In this document: positions 15,801 through 23,514 of the stretch, in pieces
Layout of the letters: every line of letters starts with the position of its first letter
Position numbering within the stretch: the first letter of the stretch is position 1
Source: an uncultured Muribaculum sp.
GTDB taxonomy: Bacteria > Bacteroidota > Bacteroidia > Bacteroidales > Muribaculaceae
DNA length: 23,543 nucleotides
Direction: 5' to 3'
Assembly: GCA_910589555.1 (NCBI GenBank)
Contig: CAJUTE010000042.1
Span: forward strand, 1 to 23,543
Made by a program: the position numbers and the translations under genes
Notes under the pieces: model-generated
What the model was told of the DNA's origin: nothing
Database searches by the model: none
Seen by the model: the letters and a program-made list of their open reading frames with translations, nothing else

Positions 15801-16049
15801 GAAAAATCGACATTCTGGGTGCGCAACGCCTCTTTCCTACGCTGCAAGAATGTGAACCTGTCTTACGACCTGCCGAAGAAATTCGTCAACAAAATCCGTT
15901 TTGAACGAATACGCCTGTTCGTAAACGCCACCAACCTCTTCCTGCTCGAAGATCACCTCAAAATCGCCGATCCGGAAGTGCACAAGGATCACATAAGCTC
16001 TTATCCTATCATGCGTAACATTTCATTCGGCTTGAATCTAACACTTTAA
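12891..16049 (+). CDS. SusC/RagA-family TonB-dependent outer-membrane transporter
   Basis: A 1052-residue outer-membrane protein that imports oligosaccharides with energy from TonB, working with the SusD lipoprotein that caps it. Residues 1-27 are a signal peptide (cleavage near LFA/AD). About 31-113 is the carboxypeptidase-D-like regulatory domain of SusC proteins (IKGRVVDESDEPLIGVSVVV ... DGRFTL). The TonB-box-like QLDEVVVVGYGTQ follows at 116-128 and leads into the plug domain, which has ISVLKDGASAAVYGARAANGVVLVTT. The rest is the beta barrel, ending in PIMRNISFGLNLTL with the expected terminal strand. I chose the ATG at 12891 because the earlier in-frame ATG at 12834 lies inside the -7 element. 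The susD gene follows after 11 bp, and a GH27 enzyme after that suggests alpha-galactoside substrates. Confidence 0.95.
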   Translation: MEHNVNSTPLRVAIFAAVFLWASTLFAADIQIKGRVVDESDEPLIGVSVVVSGTSNGVATDIDGRFTLTAPEKSKINFSYVGYTPLTLSPSPIMNVVMKEDTQQLDEVVVVGYGTQKKGSVTGSVTSIDAKAISDIPGGNLASSLAGRLSGVMISSTTGKPGAGSTLSIRAKGTTNDSSPLYVIDGVVRNQEAFESLDASEVENISVLKDGASAAVYGARAANGVVLVTTRKGSNSKPVINYTGTVGWDHPTNQPSTMSAYEQAIFLNNNKYQTWVADKNMDPKQDPRNQKTWYTDDELEYLKHVNYSWLDEMWKDPITTRHTLNVTGGNDRVRYFIGGSYYYADGAFDNLKYNKANFRANIDANITKDIVVGLNIGTDIRKDIKPHWRSDGGRDNMDNLYASVLKRSKMNPFYIDGLPVKANGLEQHPLTQISEKAGRDTRKWNNTNINAFAEYNAPFLKGLKFRVQYSKNIYNNISKEVELPYTLYTFETSGTNGHYIDPSTNPQVTGSDVRGSKNYIKKTARLIQDYQLNFFVSYNRTFGKHDVGALFVYEQAEGESESFDAQRDGVISWTMPEFHGASSDASQSTVGSGSVNETGRQSYVGRLNYAYDDKYLLELAFRYDGSTKFAPKKRWGFFPSVSAGWRMSSEPFWANSSMNNWFDYFKLRGSIASLGNDAVGGWDWMAKYNMTTGAVFGMQGYGIQPGTLPNPDLTWEKSKSYNIGFDGRLFRHLNMSFEWFYRHTYDILATTNAALPTSFGASLPKENCAEIDSRGFELELSWNGKAKNVEYWFRGNVGYAKSWWVDKPEASNLREYKSEIGHSLDRVWGYDCMGILRTQEDVDRVNAENREKFGKDLLIKGTKLVPGMLLYRDVRGVNSDEPDGQITEEDMIVIVDKQTAPITYGFGLGARWKGFTLDIFFEGLAGHKRVIDERKPGVKDWTGTFSFWNDHWTEENPNASMPFTLTKTNGEKSTFWVRNASFLRCKNVNLSYDLPKKFVNKIRFERIRLFVNATNLFLLEDHLKIADPEVHKDHISSYPIMRNISFGLNLTL

Positions 16050-16060
16050 TACAACTATCA

Positions 16061-17863
16061 ATGAAACCTAAGTTTATATATACTGTTCTAATTGCCGGAA
16101 TGCTGGGGCTATCGTCCTGCGATGATGTTCTGGACAAGAAAAACCTGAGCGCGGTAACCTCCGAAGCGACTTGGAACGACAAAACCCTCGCTACCGCATT
16201 CCTCGACTATTGCTACAAAGTGAATCTCCCCGACTGGGAGAGCGATGTGGTGAGCGCCAACGGATATTCCGATGACGACCGTTCGGGTGACGATTTCTTC
16301 TATGCCGACCAGCTGACTACTGAAGGCGGAGGAGGACCTACAGCCGAATACTGGCCCTACAGTGGAATATACACCCTCAACGAGCTTCTCGACAACATCA
16401 ACACCGGATCACTGTCAGCCAACGATAAGGCGACAATCGAAGCGCAAGCCTTGTTCCTTCGCTCCTACCGGTATTTTGAGCTGGTAAAGCGTTATGGCGG
16501 CGTGCCATTGATTCTGTCGGTCCAGAGCAGGGAGAATGCCGAAGTTCCGAGAGCCAAGACCTCGGAATGCATAAAACAGATTGTCGACGACCTCGACAAA
16601 GCCGCATCGGTTTTACCCGGAAAATGGTCAAGCAATGATGCCGGACGCATCACACGCGGAGCCGCCCTCGCCCTGAAGGGAAGAGTGTTGCTGTTCTACG
16701 CCAGCAAACAATTCAACCGCAATGATGATAAAGCAAGATGGAAGGACGCTTACGATGCCAATCTTGCCGCACTCAACCAGCTCGACAGCGACGGATACGG
16801 ACTCAACACGTCATACGACGGCACGTGGGCTGACAACACCGATGCCTGTGAACTTTCAAAAGAGGTGGTATTCTCATCGAGATATTCTTATCCGGCACGC
16901 GCCACCGATATAAATGCAGGCATACGTCCGCTCGACTACTCCAACGGAAAAACCGGATGGAGCTGCCCCACTGTGGAGCTCGTGATGGCATACCCGATGG
17001 CGGACGGCTCAGAACCGGGCATCGACATTGACGGCGATGGAGTTAAAGAGCCGTTTGATGTCGAGGCTAAAGATGAAAGAGGACTCTTCTGGCTGAACCG
17101 CGACCCTCGTTTCTACCGCACCATCGTCACCAATGGAATGCAATATAAAATCGCCGACAACGGTTGGCCCGGACAACGCCAGTACACCTACAAGGGCGGC
17201 GAGGTCGAAACAGCCAACGCTTCAAAAACCGGATTTTATTCTTGCAAGTTCGTAAACCTCAATCTGCCAAAGGTGGATGTGAGAAACTACGACCTTGACC
17301 TCGTGGAAATAAGATATGCCGAGGTGATGCTGAATCTTGCCGAGTGCGCGGCGGAAATCGGCAATCACGATACTGAGGCTGTAAACATGCTTAAAGATAT
17401 CCGCAAACGTGCCGGAATCACCCCCAACGATGATGGCATGTATGGCTTGAAGCAGGGGCTAACCGGCGATGCTCTGATTGACGCAATCATGCTCGAACGA
17501 CGCATTGAGCTCGCATTTGAAGGCAAACGCTTTTGGGATATGCGCCGCCGCATGATGTTTGACCGTCCCGAGTACAGAGGATTCGTCAGACACCGCATCG
17601 AGATAAACCTGACTCAGGACAAGAAGGATCTGTCATTGGCTCAATTGGCGGCAGAATTCAACGAAAACGGAGACAGCAATATGTCGTCAACCGACTATTT
17701 CAACTATTTCGAGAGCACACTGGTGGAGATTGACAGCAAATTCACCTGGAACGTGTCATCCAACCACTATTTCTTCGCTCTGCCAAGACGTCATCTTGAG
17801 CAAAACAAACTACTTGAGCAAACAAAAGGCTGGGATGACGGCACTTTCGACCCTCTTCTGTAG
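16061..17863 (+). CDS. SusD/RagB-family glycan-binding outer-membrane lipoprotein
   Basis: A 600-residue surface lipoprotein that binds glycan and closes over its SusC partner. Lipobox LSSC with C20 follows a typical signal peptide, then DDVLDKKN. The helical SusD core is visible: EAQALFLRSYRYFELVKRYGGVPLI at about 127-151 is the hallmark SusD helix, and RYAEVMLNLAECAAEIG and ERRIELAFEGKRFWDMRR are the usual C-terminal TPR-like segments. The length is somewhat above the common 500-570. It starts 11 bp after susC and is surely co-transcribed with it. It also holds a DIDGDGVKEPFD stretch that could be a calcium-binding loop or part of the ligand site. Confidence 0.95.
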   Translation: MKPKFIYTVLIAGMLGLSSCDDVLDKKNLSAVTSEATWNDKTLATAFLDYCYKVNLPDWESDVVSANGYSDDDRSGDDFFYADQLTTEGGGGPTAEYWPYSGIYTLNELLDNINTGSLSANDKATIEAQALFLRSYRYFELVKRYGGVPLILSVQSRENAEVPRAKTSECIKQIVDDLDKAASVLPGKWSSNDAGRITRGAALALKGRVLLFYASKQFNRNDDKARWKDAYDANLAALNQLDSDGYGLNTSYDGTWADNTDACELSKEVVFSSRYSYPARATDINAGIRPLDYSNGKTGWSCPTVELVMAYPMADGSEPGIDIDGDGVKEPFDVEAKDERGLFWLNRDPRFYRTIVTNGMQYKIADNGWPGQRQYTYKGGEVETANASKTGFYSCKFVNLNLPKVDVRNYDLDLVEIRYAEVMLNLAECAAEIGNHDTEAVNMLKDIRKRAGITPNDDGMYGLKQGLTGDALIDAIMLERRIELAFEGKRFWDMRRRMMFDRPEYRGFVRHRIEINLTQDKKDLSLAQLAAEFNENGDSNMSSTDYFNYFESTLVEIDSKFTWNVSSNHYFFALPRRHLEQNKLLEQTKGWDDGTFDPLL

Positions 17864-17893
17864 GCTTTTATCAGTTCTTAATATTAATTAGCA

Positions 17894-17926
17894 CAAGAGC
17901 CGCTTCCTTTCCGGATGCGGCTCTTG
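17894..17926 (+). terminator. terminator-like hairpin after susD
   Basis: CAAGAGCCGC (17894-17903) and GCGGCTCTTG (17917-17926) form a perfect 10-bp stem with a 13-nt loop, 30 bp after the susD stop. No strong T-run follows, so it may be a partial terminator or an mRNA-stabilising 3' structure that keeps SusCD levels above those of the next gene. Confidence 0.6.
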
Positions 17927-18021
17927 CTACATCAATAACTTATCCGGTGAAAAAATCATGTCCGGAGGCAATATTGGAAAATCAAGGGATGATATTAATA
18001 GCCGGTTTTAATAAGCCGCGC

Positions 18022-18029
18022 TATTTTTG
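18022..18029 (+). promoter_or_regulatory. -7 element of the alpha-galactosidase gene
   Basis: TATTTTTG is an exact TAnnTTTG match, 26 nt before the ATG at 18055. I see no clear -33 TTTG at the normal distance. It supports 18055 as the true start, since the upstream GTG at 17947 would put the promoter inside the coding region. Confidence 0.45.
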
Positions 18030-18054
18030 CATAGAACAATCATATCAATCTGCA

Positions 18055-19668
18055 ATGAAAACGAAACACTACATTTTAGCGACATTGACAGGAGCCGCCA
18101 TGTTATGGGGAGGCACTTCTGCCTACGCTCAAAACACCGCAGTCCCCGACACGATGGCAAAATATATTCTCACGCCCAAGGCTCCTGACACACCCCGCAT
18201 AAACGGTGCGAAAGTGTTTGGCGTGCGACCGGGATCGCAGTTCCTCTACACGATTCCCGCTACCGGAATACGCCCCATGACCTTTGCGGCAAAAAATCTG
18301 CCGAAAGGGCTCAAGCTCGATCCGAAAACGGGGCAAATCACAGGCAAAGTAAAGACACCGGGCGAATACACCGTGACACTGACAGCCACCAACAGTCTCG
18401 GGACGGCAAGCCGCGACCTGAAGATAGTGGCAGGCGACAAAATAGCCCTCACCCCTCCTATGGGATGGAACAGTTGGAACTGCTGGGGCGACGCCGTAAG
18501 CCAGGAGAAAGTGCTGAGTTCGGCGAAAGCGATGGTCGACAAGGGGCTGATAAACCACGGATGGCAATACATCAACATCGACGACGGATGGCAAGGACTG
18601 CGCGGCGGAAAGCACAATGCCGTGATGACCAACGCCAAGTTTCCCGACATGAAAGGACTTGCCGACACAATTCATGCAATGGGGCTTAAGATAGGCATCT
18701 ATTCAGGTCCTTGGGTGGGAACATACGCCGGTCATGTGGGCTCCTACAGCGACAATCCCGACGGAACCTACGACTGGGTGGAAAAATATGCCAACGAGAA
18801 CTACCGCTTCGTCGATCCCGAAAAGAAAATAAAGCATGGCGTGAACTACCATCACGGCAAGTACTCATTTGTGAAAAACGATGTGCAGCAATGGGTGGAC
18901 TGGGGCATGGACTACCTGAAATATGACTGGAACCCCAACAACGTGTATCACGTGACCGAAATGCACGACGCTCTCCGCTCCCATGACCGCGACATCGTGT
19001 TCAGCATGTCAAACAGCGGACCCTGGGGCGATGCTCCGCAATGGAAAAAGATGGTCAACTGCTGGCGCACCACCGGCGACATCAAGGACACATGGGCAAA
19101 GGTGTACCGCCAGGGATTCACTCAGACCAAGTGGGCGCCATTCGTGGGACCGGGTCACTGGATCGATCCCGATATGCTCGTGGTGGGCATGGTAGGCTGG
19201 GGACCGAAGCTCCACTATACACGCCTCACCGCCGATGAGCAATACACCCACATCAGCCTGTGGAGCCTTCTCTCGTCGCCGTTGCTCATAGGATGCGACA
19301 TGGCTCAGCTCGACGACTTCACCCTAAGCCTGCTCACCAACGACGAGGTGATCGAAGTCAATCAGGATCCTCTCGGCGTCCAGGCGATGATAGTGGCGCA
19401 GGATGGCAATGTGGTCGTATTCGCCAAGCCGCTTGAAGACGGCTCGATGGCAGTGGGACTCTTCAACATCGGCACCAAGGACACTCAGGGCAGCGTGACA
19501 TGGAAAAACCTCGGGCTGCGCGGCAAGCAGAAAGTGCGCGACCTGTGGCGACAGACGGATGTGGCTGAATCGGAAGAAGGCTTCACCACCCAGTTGGCTC
19601 CCCACGGCACACGCCTCATAAAAATATACCCCGGCAACAGCCGCGAACAAGCCACCTCAGGCAGATAA
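18055..19668 (+). CDS. GH27 alpha-galactosidase, secreted
   Basis: A 537-residue retaining glycoside hydrolase that removes terminal alpha-galactose, for instance from raffinose-type sugars or galactomannan. Residues 1-25 are a signal peptide (cleavage AYA/QN). About 48-126 form a putative Ig-like (He_PIG type) domain with LPKGLKLDPKTGQITG and TPGEYTVTLTATN. The GH27 barrel begins at TPPMGWNSWNCWG (133-145) and contains NIDDGWQ. The nucleophile is D291 in YLKYDWN and the likely acid/base is D342 in WRTTGDIKD. GHWIDPDML and a C-terminal beta-sandwich follow. It stands after susCD and is probably part of the same locus, though a hairpin and its own promoter separate it. GH27 also contains other specificities such as alpha-N-acetylgalactosaminidase, so the substrate is not certain. 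Confidence 0.92.
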   Translation: MKTKHYILATLTGAAMLWGGTSAYAQNTAVPDTMAKYILTPKAPDTPRINGAKVFGVRPGSQFLYTIPATGIRPMTFAAKNLPKGLKLDPKTGQITGKVKTPGEYTVTLTATNSLGTASRDLKIVAGDKIALTPPMGWNSWNCWGDAVSQEKVLSSAKAMVDKGLINHGWQYINIDDGWQGLRGGKHNAVMTNAKFPDMKGLADTIHAMGLKIGIYSGPWVGTYAGHVGSYSDNPDGTYDWVEKYANENYRFVDPEKKIKHGVNYHHGKYSFVKNDVQQWVDWGMDYLKYDWNPNNVYHVTEMHDALRSHDRDIVFSMSNSGPWGDAPQWKKMVNCWRTTGDIKDTWAKVYRQGFTQTKWAPFVGPGHWIDPDMLVVGMVGWGPKLHYTRLTADEQYTHISLWSLLSSPLLIGCDMAQLDDFTLSLLTNDEVIEVNQDPLGVQAMIVAQDGNVVVFAKPLEDGSMAVGLFNIGTKDTQGSVTWKNLGLRGKQKVRDLWRQTDVAESEEGFTTQLAPHGTRLIKIYPGNSREQATSGR

Positions 19669-19695
19669 CCCCACTCCCTGCAATATCATTTTACG

Positions 19696-19727
19696 ACAAA
19701 GGGCGATGTGAATGCATCGCCCTTTGT
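19696..19727. terminator. bidirectional terminator between convergent genes
   Basis: ACAAAGGGCGATG (19696-19708) and CATCGCCCTTTGT (19715-19727) form a perfect 13-bp stem with a 6-nt loop. ATATTATTAG follows on the plus side and TAAAATGATA on the minus side. It lies between the stops of the GH27 gene and the convergent endonuclease-family gene and would serve both. Confidence 0.8.
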
Positions 19728-19748
19728 ATATTATTAGTTATTGACTGA

Positions 19749-20822
19749 TTATTCGGTCACTTCGCGCAGAAGGAATATCTGAGTGGGGAAATGGTCGGAA
19801 TAACCGTTCAGGAAGTTGTTGCGCGAGTAAGTGCGGTGAGGATAATTCTTGTACTTGCCGCTCTTTGTGCGAAGGAACGGAGCATTAAGCACCGTACACT
19901 TCCAGTACTGGAATTCAGGGTCGGAGTTATCCACAAGATTTCCCGACACGATTATCTGGTCAAAAAGGTTCCACTTGCCATTGTAGCACAGCGTGCCCAC
20001 GCCATTGTCAAGAATATACCAGAAGGGGTTGTAGTAGCCGTCATGCGTCACCTGCTCACGGTCGCGCACACCTCCATACACCTCGGCACATGACTTGTTG
20101 AACGGATCATCGTTCAGGTCGCCCATCATCACCACTCCGCGAGCCGGATTGTCGCGACGCAGCGAGTCGGCGATGTGGCGCGACAGTCTTGCGGCAGCCT
20201 CACGCTTAGGGCTCGACTCCTTCTCTCCGCCAAGACGCGAAGGCCAGTGGTTGACAATGAATCCCATGGGCTTGTCAAGCAGACTTCCGCTCACCACAAG
20301 CTGGTCGCGGGTGAGGAAATCGGGATCATCGGGAATTACGAGCCGGTGATTATTCACATTCTCAAGGCTGAAATATATGGGATTGTAGAGCAACGCCACG
20401 TCAATGCCTCGCAGGTCGGGAGAATCATGGTGCACGATCTGCAGATTCCACGGATCTTTACCCTCGGCTACCAGCGTCTCGTCGATCTTCTTCACAAGAT
20501 CCTCAACCACGCTGCGGTTCTCCACCTCGCTGATGCCGATCACCGCCGGGCCGATAGGGGTTTCGGGGGTTGCAAGCGCAGTGATAGCCCTCGACAGATT
20601 GCCAAGCTTCTTCCAATACTTCTCGGAATTCCACATTCTCGGACCCTCGGGAGAAAACTCGTAGTCATACTTCCCGTTATTGTTAATCGTGTCAAACAGA
20701 TTCTCCAAATTATAGAAAGCGACACCGGCAATAAGATATTTCTTCTCCTTCGCCTCATTCTGAGCGAAAAGCTGAATCGCCACAAACATAGCGGCAAACG
20801 ATAGCCATAAACCCTTACGCAT
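19749..20822 (-). CDS. secreted endonuclease/exonuclease/phosphatase-family protein
   Basis: A 357-residue exported protein with a signal peptide (residues 1-20, cleavage LFA/QN). The EEP fold is shown by its motifs in order: FYNLENLFD (N38, E40), GISEVEN (E99), DLRGIDVALLY, NHWPSR (N191, H192), GDLNDDP (D235, N237) and SDHFP (D343, H344). Members are metal-dependent phosphodiesterases or phosphatases acting on nucleic acids, nucleotides, sphingomyelin or inositol phosphates. This branch, with a WPSR motif and export, is common in Bacteroidales and may recover nutrients from extracellular or periplasmic DNA, but the substrate is unknown. The ATG at 20822 directly precedes the signal peptide; a longer reading to 20990 would run over the aroQ start. 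It is divergent from aroQ with an 100-bp shared control region. Confidence 0.88.
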   Translation of the reverse strand: MRKGLWLSFAAMFVAIQLFAQNEAKEKKYLIAGVAFYNLENLFDTINNNGKYDYEFSPEGPRMWNSEKYWKKLGNLSRAITALATPETPIGPAVIGISEVENRSVVEDLVKKIDETLVAEGKDPWNLQIVHHDSPDLRGIDVALLYNPIYFSLENVNNHRLVIPDDPDFLTRDQLVVSGSLLDKPMGFIVNHWPSRLGGEKESSPKREAAARLSRHIADSLRRDNPARGVVMMGDLNDDPFNKSCAEVYGGVRDREQVTHDGYYNPFWYILDNGVGTLCYNGKWNLFDQIIVSGNLVDNSDPEFQYWKCTVLNAPFLRTKSGKYKNYPHRTYSRNNFLNGYSDHFPTQIFLLREVTE

Positions 20823-20849
20823 AGCAAATAAGTTTTGTGTAATACATGA

Positions 20850-20886
20850 TTTGTCGGTAAAATTACTGATTTTTTTTGTAATTTTG
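20850..20886 (+). promoter_or_regulatory. candidate aroQ promoter
   Basis: TAATTTTG at 20879-20886 is an exact -7 match, 36 nt before the chosen ATG. A TTTG at 20850-20853 is 25 nt upstream of it, longer than usual, so the -33 assignment is weak. It sits in the short region shared with the divergent endonuclease-family gene. Confidence 0.45.
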
Positions 20887-20922
20887 CACATTCTAAAACG
20901 CGATATGCATCGTAACGACACT

Positions 20923-21345
20923 ATGGCAAAGAAAATATCAATCATCAACGGACCCAACCTCAACCTTCTGGGAGTGCGCGAACCGGGCATCTACGGCAAC
21001 AGCAGCTTCGACAAGTGCCTGGAGACTTTGGCAAGCCGCTATCCCGATGTAGAAATATCCTACTTCCAGAGCAACAGCGAGGGAGCCATCATCGACGAGC
21101 TTCACCGCGTGGGATTTGGCGAAGTTGAAGGCATCATCCTCAATGCCGGAGCCTACACCCACACTTCACTCGCCATCGCCGACGCCATTTCGGCGATCAA
21201 CACCCCTGTGATAGAAGTACACATCAGCAATGTGCACGCCCGCGAGGAGATACGCCACCGCTCGATGATATCGGGAGTGTGCCGCGGTGTCATTGCCGGA
21301 TTCGGGCTCGACAGCTATCGCCTTGCCCTCGAAGCGTTCATATAA
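20923..21345 (+). CDS. aroQ: type II 3-dehydroquinate dehydratase
   Basis: Dehydrates 3-dehydroquinate to 3-dehydroshikimate in the shikimate pathway; a small cytoplasmic dodecamer in this family. The 140-residue product has the full type II signature: INGPNLNLLG (8-17), R19 and catalytic Y24 in the active-site lid (REPGIYG), QSNSEGAIID, NAGAYTHTS (74-82), catalytic H100 in EVHISN, and GVIAGFGLDSYRLAL at the end. The ATG at 20923 gives the normal family start and length; an in-frame ATG at 20905 is possible. Pyruvate kinase starts 31 bp downstream on the same strand, so the genes probably share a transcript; both link to phosphoenolpyruvate use. Confidence 0.95.
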   Translation: MAKKISIINGPNLNLLGVREPGIYGNSSFDKCLETLASRYPDVEISYFQSNSEGAIIDELHRVGFGEVEGIILNAGAYTHTSLAIADAISAINTPVIEVHISNVHAREEIRHRSMISGVCRGVIAGFGLDSYRLALEAFI

Positions 21346-21376
21346 TTCCAGAACCTGTTATTCGCTTATAAGCATT

Positions 21377-22828
21377 ATGAAAAAATTTACCAAAATTGTA
21401 GCAACCATTTCCGATAGAAGATGTGATGTAGGTTTTATCCGCGACCTTTACGACAACGGTCTCAACGTGGTGAGAATGAACTCAGCCCACTTGTCGTATG
21501 AAGGGTTCAAGAAGATTGTGAGCAACGTGCGCGCGGTCTCCCCGTCCATCGCAATCCTTATGGACACAAAAGGCGCTGAAATACGCACCACTACCAACGT
21601 CGACGACTCAACCATCATATTCAACGCAGGCGACAAAGTCACTTTCGAAGGAAACCCGCAAGGAGAAACCTCGCATGACCGTATATGCCTGTCATATATC
21701 GACATCGCCGAACACGCTGTGCCCGGCGTGCACTTCCTCATCGACGACGGTGAGATCGATTTCCTCATCGACAGCATCGAGGGCAAAACCATCCATGCCA
21801 CCGCACTCAACGGAGGCGCGCTCGGATCACGCAAGAGCGTCAACATCCCCGGAGTAAAGATACCTCTGCCATCGCTCACCGAACGCGACAAGACCAACAT
21901 CAACATAGCCATGGAGCTCGGCATCGACTTCATCGCCCACTCGTTTGTGCGCACGGCACGCGACGTACAGGATATCCAGGAAATACTTGACGCCAACAAC
22001 AGCCCCATAAAGATCATCTCCAAAATCGAAAATCAGGAGGGCATCGACAACTTCGATGAGATTCTCGAAGCATCCTACGGCATCATGATCGCCCGCGGCG
22101 ACCTCGGCATCGAAGTTCCCGCCGAGCGCATTCCGGTCATCCAAAGCTCACTCATCAACAAGTGCGTGCTGCACCACAAGCCGGTGATCGTGGCTACACA
22201 GATGCTCCACTCGATGATCAACAATCCCCGCCCCACACGCGCCGAGGTCAGCGACATCGCCAATGCGGTGAACCAGCACACCGACGCGCTCATGCTGAGC
22301 GGTGAAACCGCCTACGGAAAATATCCCGTAGAGGCAATATCCACAATGACCAAGGTGGCTGCCGAAGTCGAGAAATCACTTGCCCACACCCGCATCATCC
22401 CCACCGTGGAGCCGGAGGTGACATCATTCCTCGCCCGCCAGGCTGTAGCGTCGTCCAACATCCTCGGCACTAAAGCCATCGTGACCGACAGCTACACAGG
22501 CCGCACCGCCCGCTACATCTCCTCCTACCGAGGCAATGACCCGGTGCTCGCCATCTGCTACCGCCCCCACGTGGTGAGACTGCTCGCCCTCTCCTATGGC
22601 GTGCTCCCCATCTACCAGGAAAAGATGGAGACCTCGCGCCGCTACATAAGCACAGCCCTCACCTACCTGATGGAGATAGGACGCCTCACCCGCCATGACC
22701 GCATAGCATATCTCGGCGGATCATTCGGCGAAGGCCATGGCACCACTTTCCTTGAAATAAACACCGTGGGCGATATCCTCGACAACTATCAGAGCTTCTG
22801 CCTGCCTAACCTTGAAGAGGCTAAATGA
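21377..22828 (+). CDS. pyk: pyruvate kinase
   Basis: Transfers phosphate from phosphoenolpyruvate to ADP, the last step of glycolysis. The 483-residue protein has VVRMNSAHLSYEGF near the start, MDTKGAEIRT (62-71), the flexible B domain around 72-160, catalytic K216 in ISKIENQEG with E218, ARGDLG (229-234; metal D232), VIVATQML and PTRAEVSDIANAV for substrate binding, and MLSGETAYGKYP. The C-terminal regulatory domain is complete. Small changes from the textbook motifs (MNSAH for MNFSH, MLHSM for MLESM) lie outside the metal and K216 positions, and forms such as MNTAH are common in Bacteroidota. An upstream ATG at 21287 is inside aroQ in another frame and is not used. The stop overlaps the next start by 4 bp. 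Confidence 0.96.
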   Translation: MKKFTKIVATISDRRCDVGFIRDLYDNGLNVVRMNSAHLSYEGFKKIVSNVRAVSPSIAILMDTKGAEIRTTTNVDDSTIIFNAGDKVTFEGNPQGETSHDRICLSYIDIAEHAVPGVHFLIDDGEIDFLIDSIEGKTIHATALNGGALGSRKSVNIPGVKIPLPSLTERDKTNINIAMELGIDFIAHSFVRTARDVQDIQEILDANNSPIKIISKIENQEGIDNFDEILEASYGIMIARGDLGIEVPAERIPVIQSSLINKCVLHHKPVIVATQMLHSMINNPRPTRAEVSDIANAVNQHTDALMLSGETAYGKYPVEAISTMTKVAAEVEKSLAHTRIIPTVEPEVTSFLARQAVASSNILGTKAIVTDSYTGRTARYISSYRGNDPVLAICYRPHVVRLLALSYGVLPIYQEKMETSRRYISTALTYLMEIGRLTRHDRIAYLGGSFGEGHGTTFLEINTVGDILDNYQSFCLPNLEEAK

Positions 22829-23457
22829 TCGACAACAGTCTTGAGGAATACATCACATCCCACATCGACGCCGAGCCGCCTCATCTGAAAAAGCTCAACC
22901 GCGACACCCATGTCTCATGCCTGTATGCCAATATGTGTTCAGGGCATGAACAGGGGCGGCTGCTGAAAATGCTTGTGAGGATGATGAAGCCCCGCAACAT
23001 TCTCGAGCTCGGCACCTTCACCGGCTACTCGGCACAATGTCTTGCCGAGGGAATGCCGGAGGGAGGAATGGTACACACCATCGAGATCAACGACGAGATG
23101 GAGGAGTTCATAAGGCAGCATCTGGAGGAGTCTCCCTACGGCGGCAAGATCACCCTTCATGTGGGCGACGTATCACAGGTGCTCCCCTCGCTCGATATCG
23201 AATGGGATCTCGTGTTCATCGATGCCAACAAGCGCCATTACCTCGACTACTACAACATGGTTTTTCCCATGGTGCGTAAAGGGGGATTCATCATAGCCGA
23301 CAATACCCTATGGTATGGCAAGGTAGCTGACAGCAACGCGCACGACGCCCAAACCGAAGGCATACTCCGCTTCAACGACTTCATCCAGAACGACCCTCGG
23401 GTGGAAAATGTGTTCATCCCCGTGCGCGACGGGCTATCCATAATCTATAAGAAATAA
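22825..23457 (+). CDS. class I SAM-dependent O-methyltransferase
   Basis: A 210-residue cytoplasmic methyltransferase of the catechol/caffeoyl-CoA O-methyltransferase type (Methyltransf_3). The SAM site is ILELGTFTGYSA (59-70) with E87 in HTIEIND; the metal-binding residues are D133 in FIDANKRHY and D159-N160 in IIADNTLWYGKV. Bacterial members methylate small catechol-like or hydroxylated compounds, or tRNA wobble uridines (the TrmR type), so the substrate cannot be named. Its ATG overlaps the pyruvate kinase stop (ATGA), which indicates translational coupling in the aroQ-pyk operon. Confidence 0.9.
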   Translation: MIDNSLEEYITSHIDAEPPHLKKLNRDTHVSCLYANMCSGHEQGRLLKMLVRMMKPRNILELGTFTGYSAQCLAEGMPEGGMVHTIEINDEMEEFIRQHLEESPYGGKITLHVGDVSQVLPSLDIEWDLVFIDANKRHYLDYYNMVFPMVRKGGFIIADNTLWYGKVADSNAHDAQTEGILRFNDFIQNDPRVENVFIPVRDGLSIIYKK

Positions 23458-23514
23458 CCGTCCATAATTGTAGGGACGCTCGATTCGAGCAATGTCACTA
23501 ACTTAAGAAAAGAC

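Noticed and set aside
17947..18054. GTG start extending the alpha-galactosidase by 36 residues.
   Set aside because: The extension has no signal-peptide character and would place the -7 element inside the gene; the signal peptide starts at 18055.
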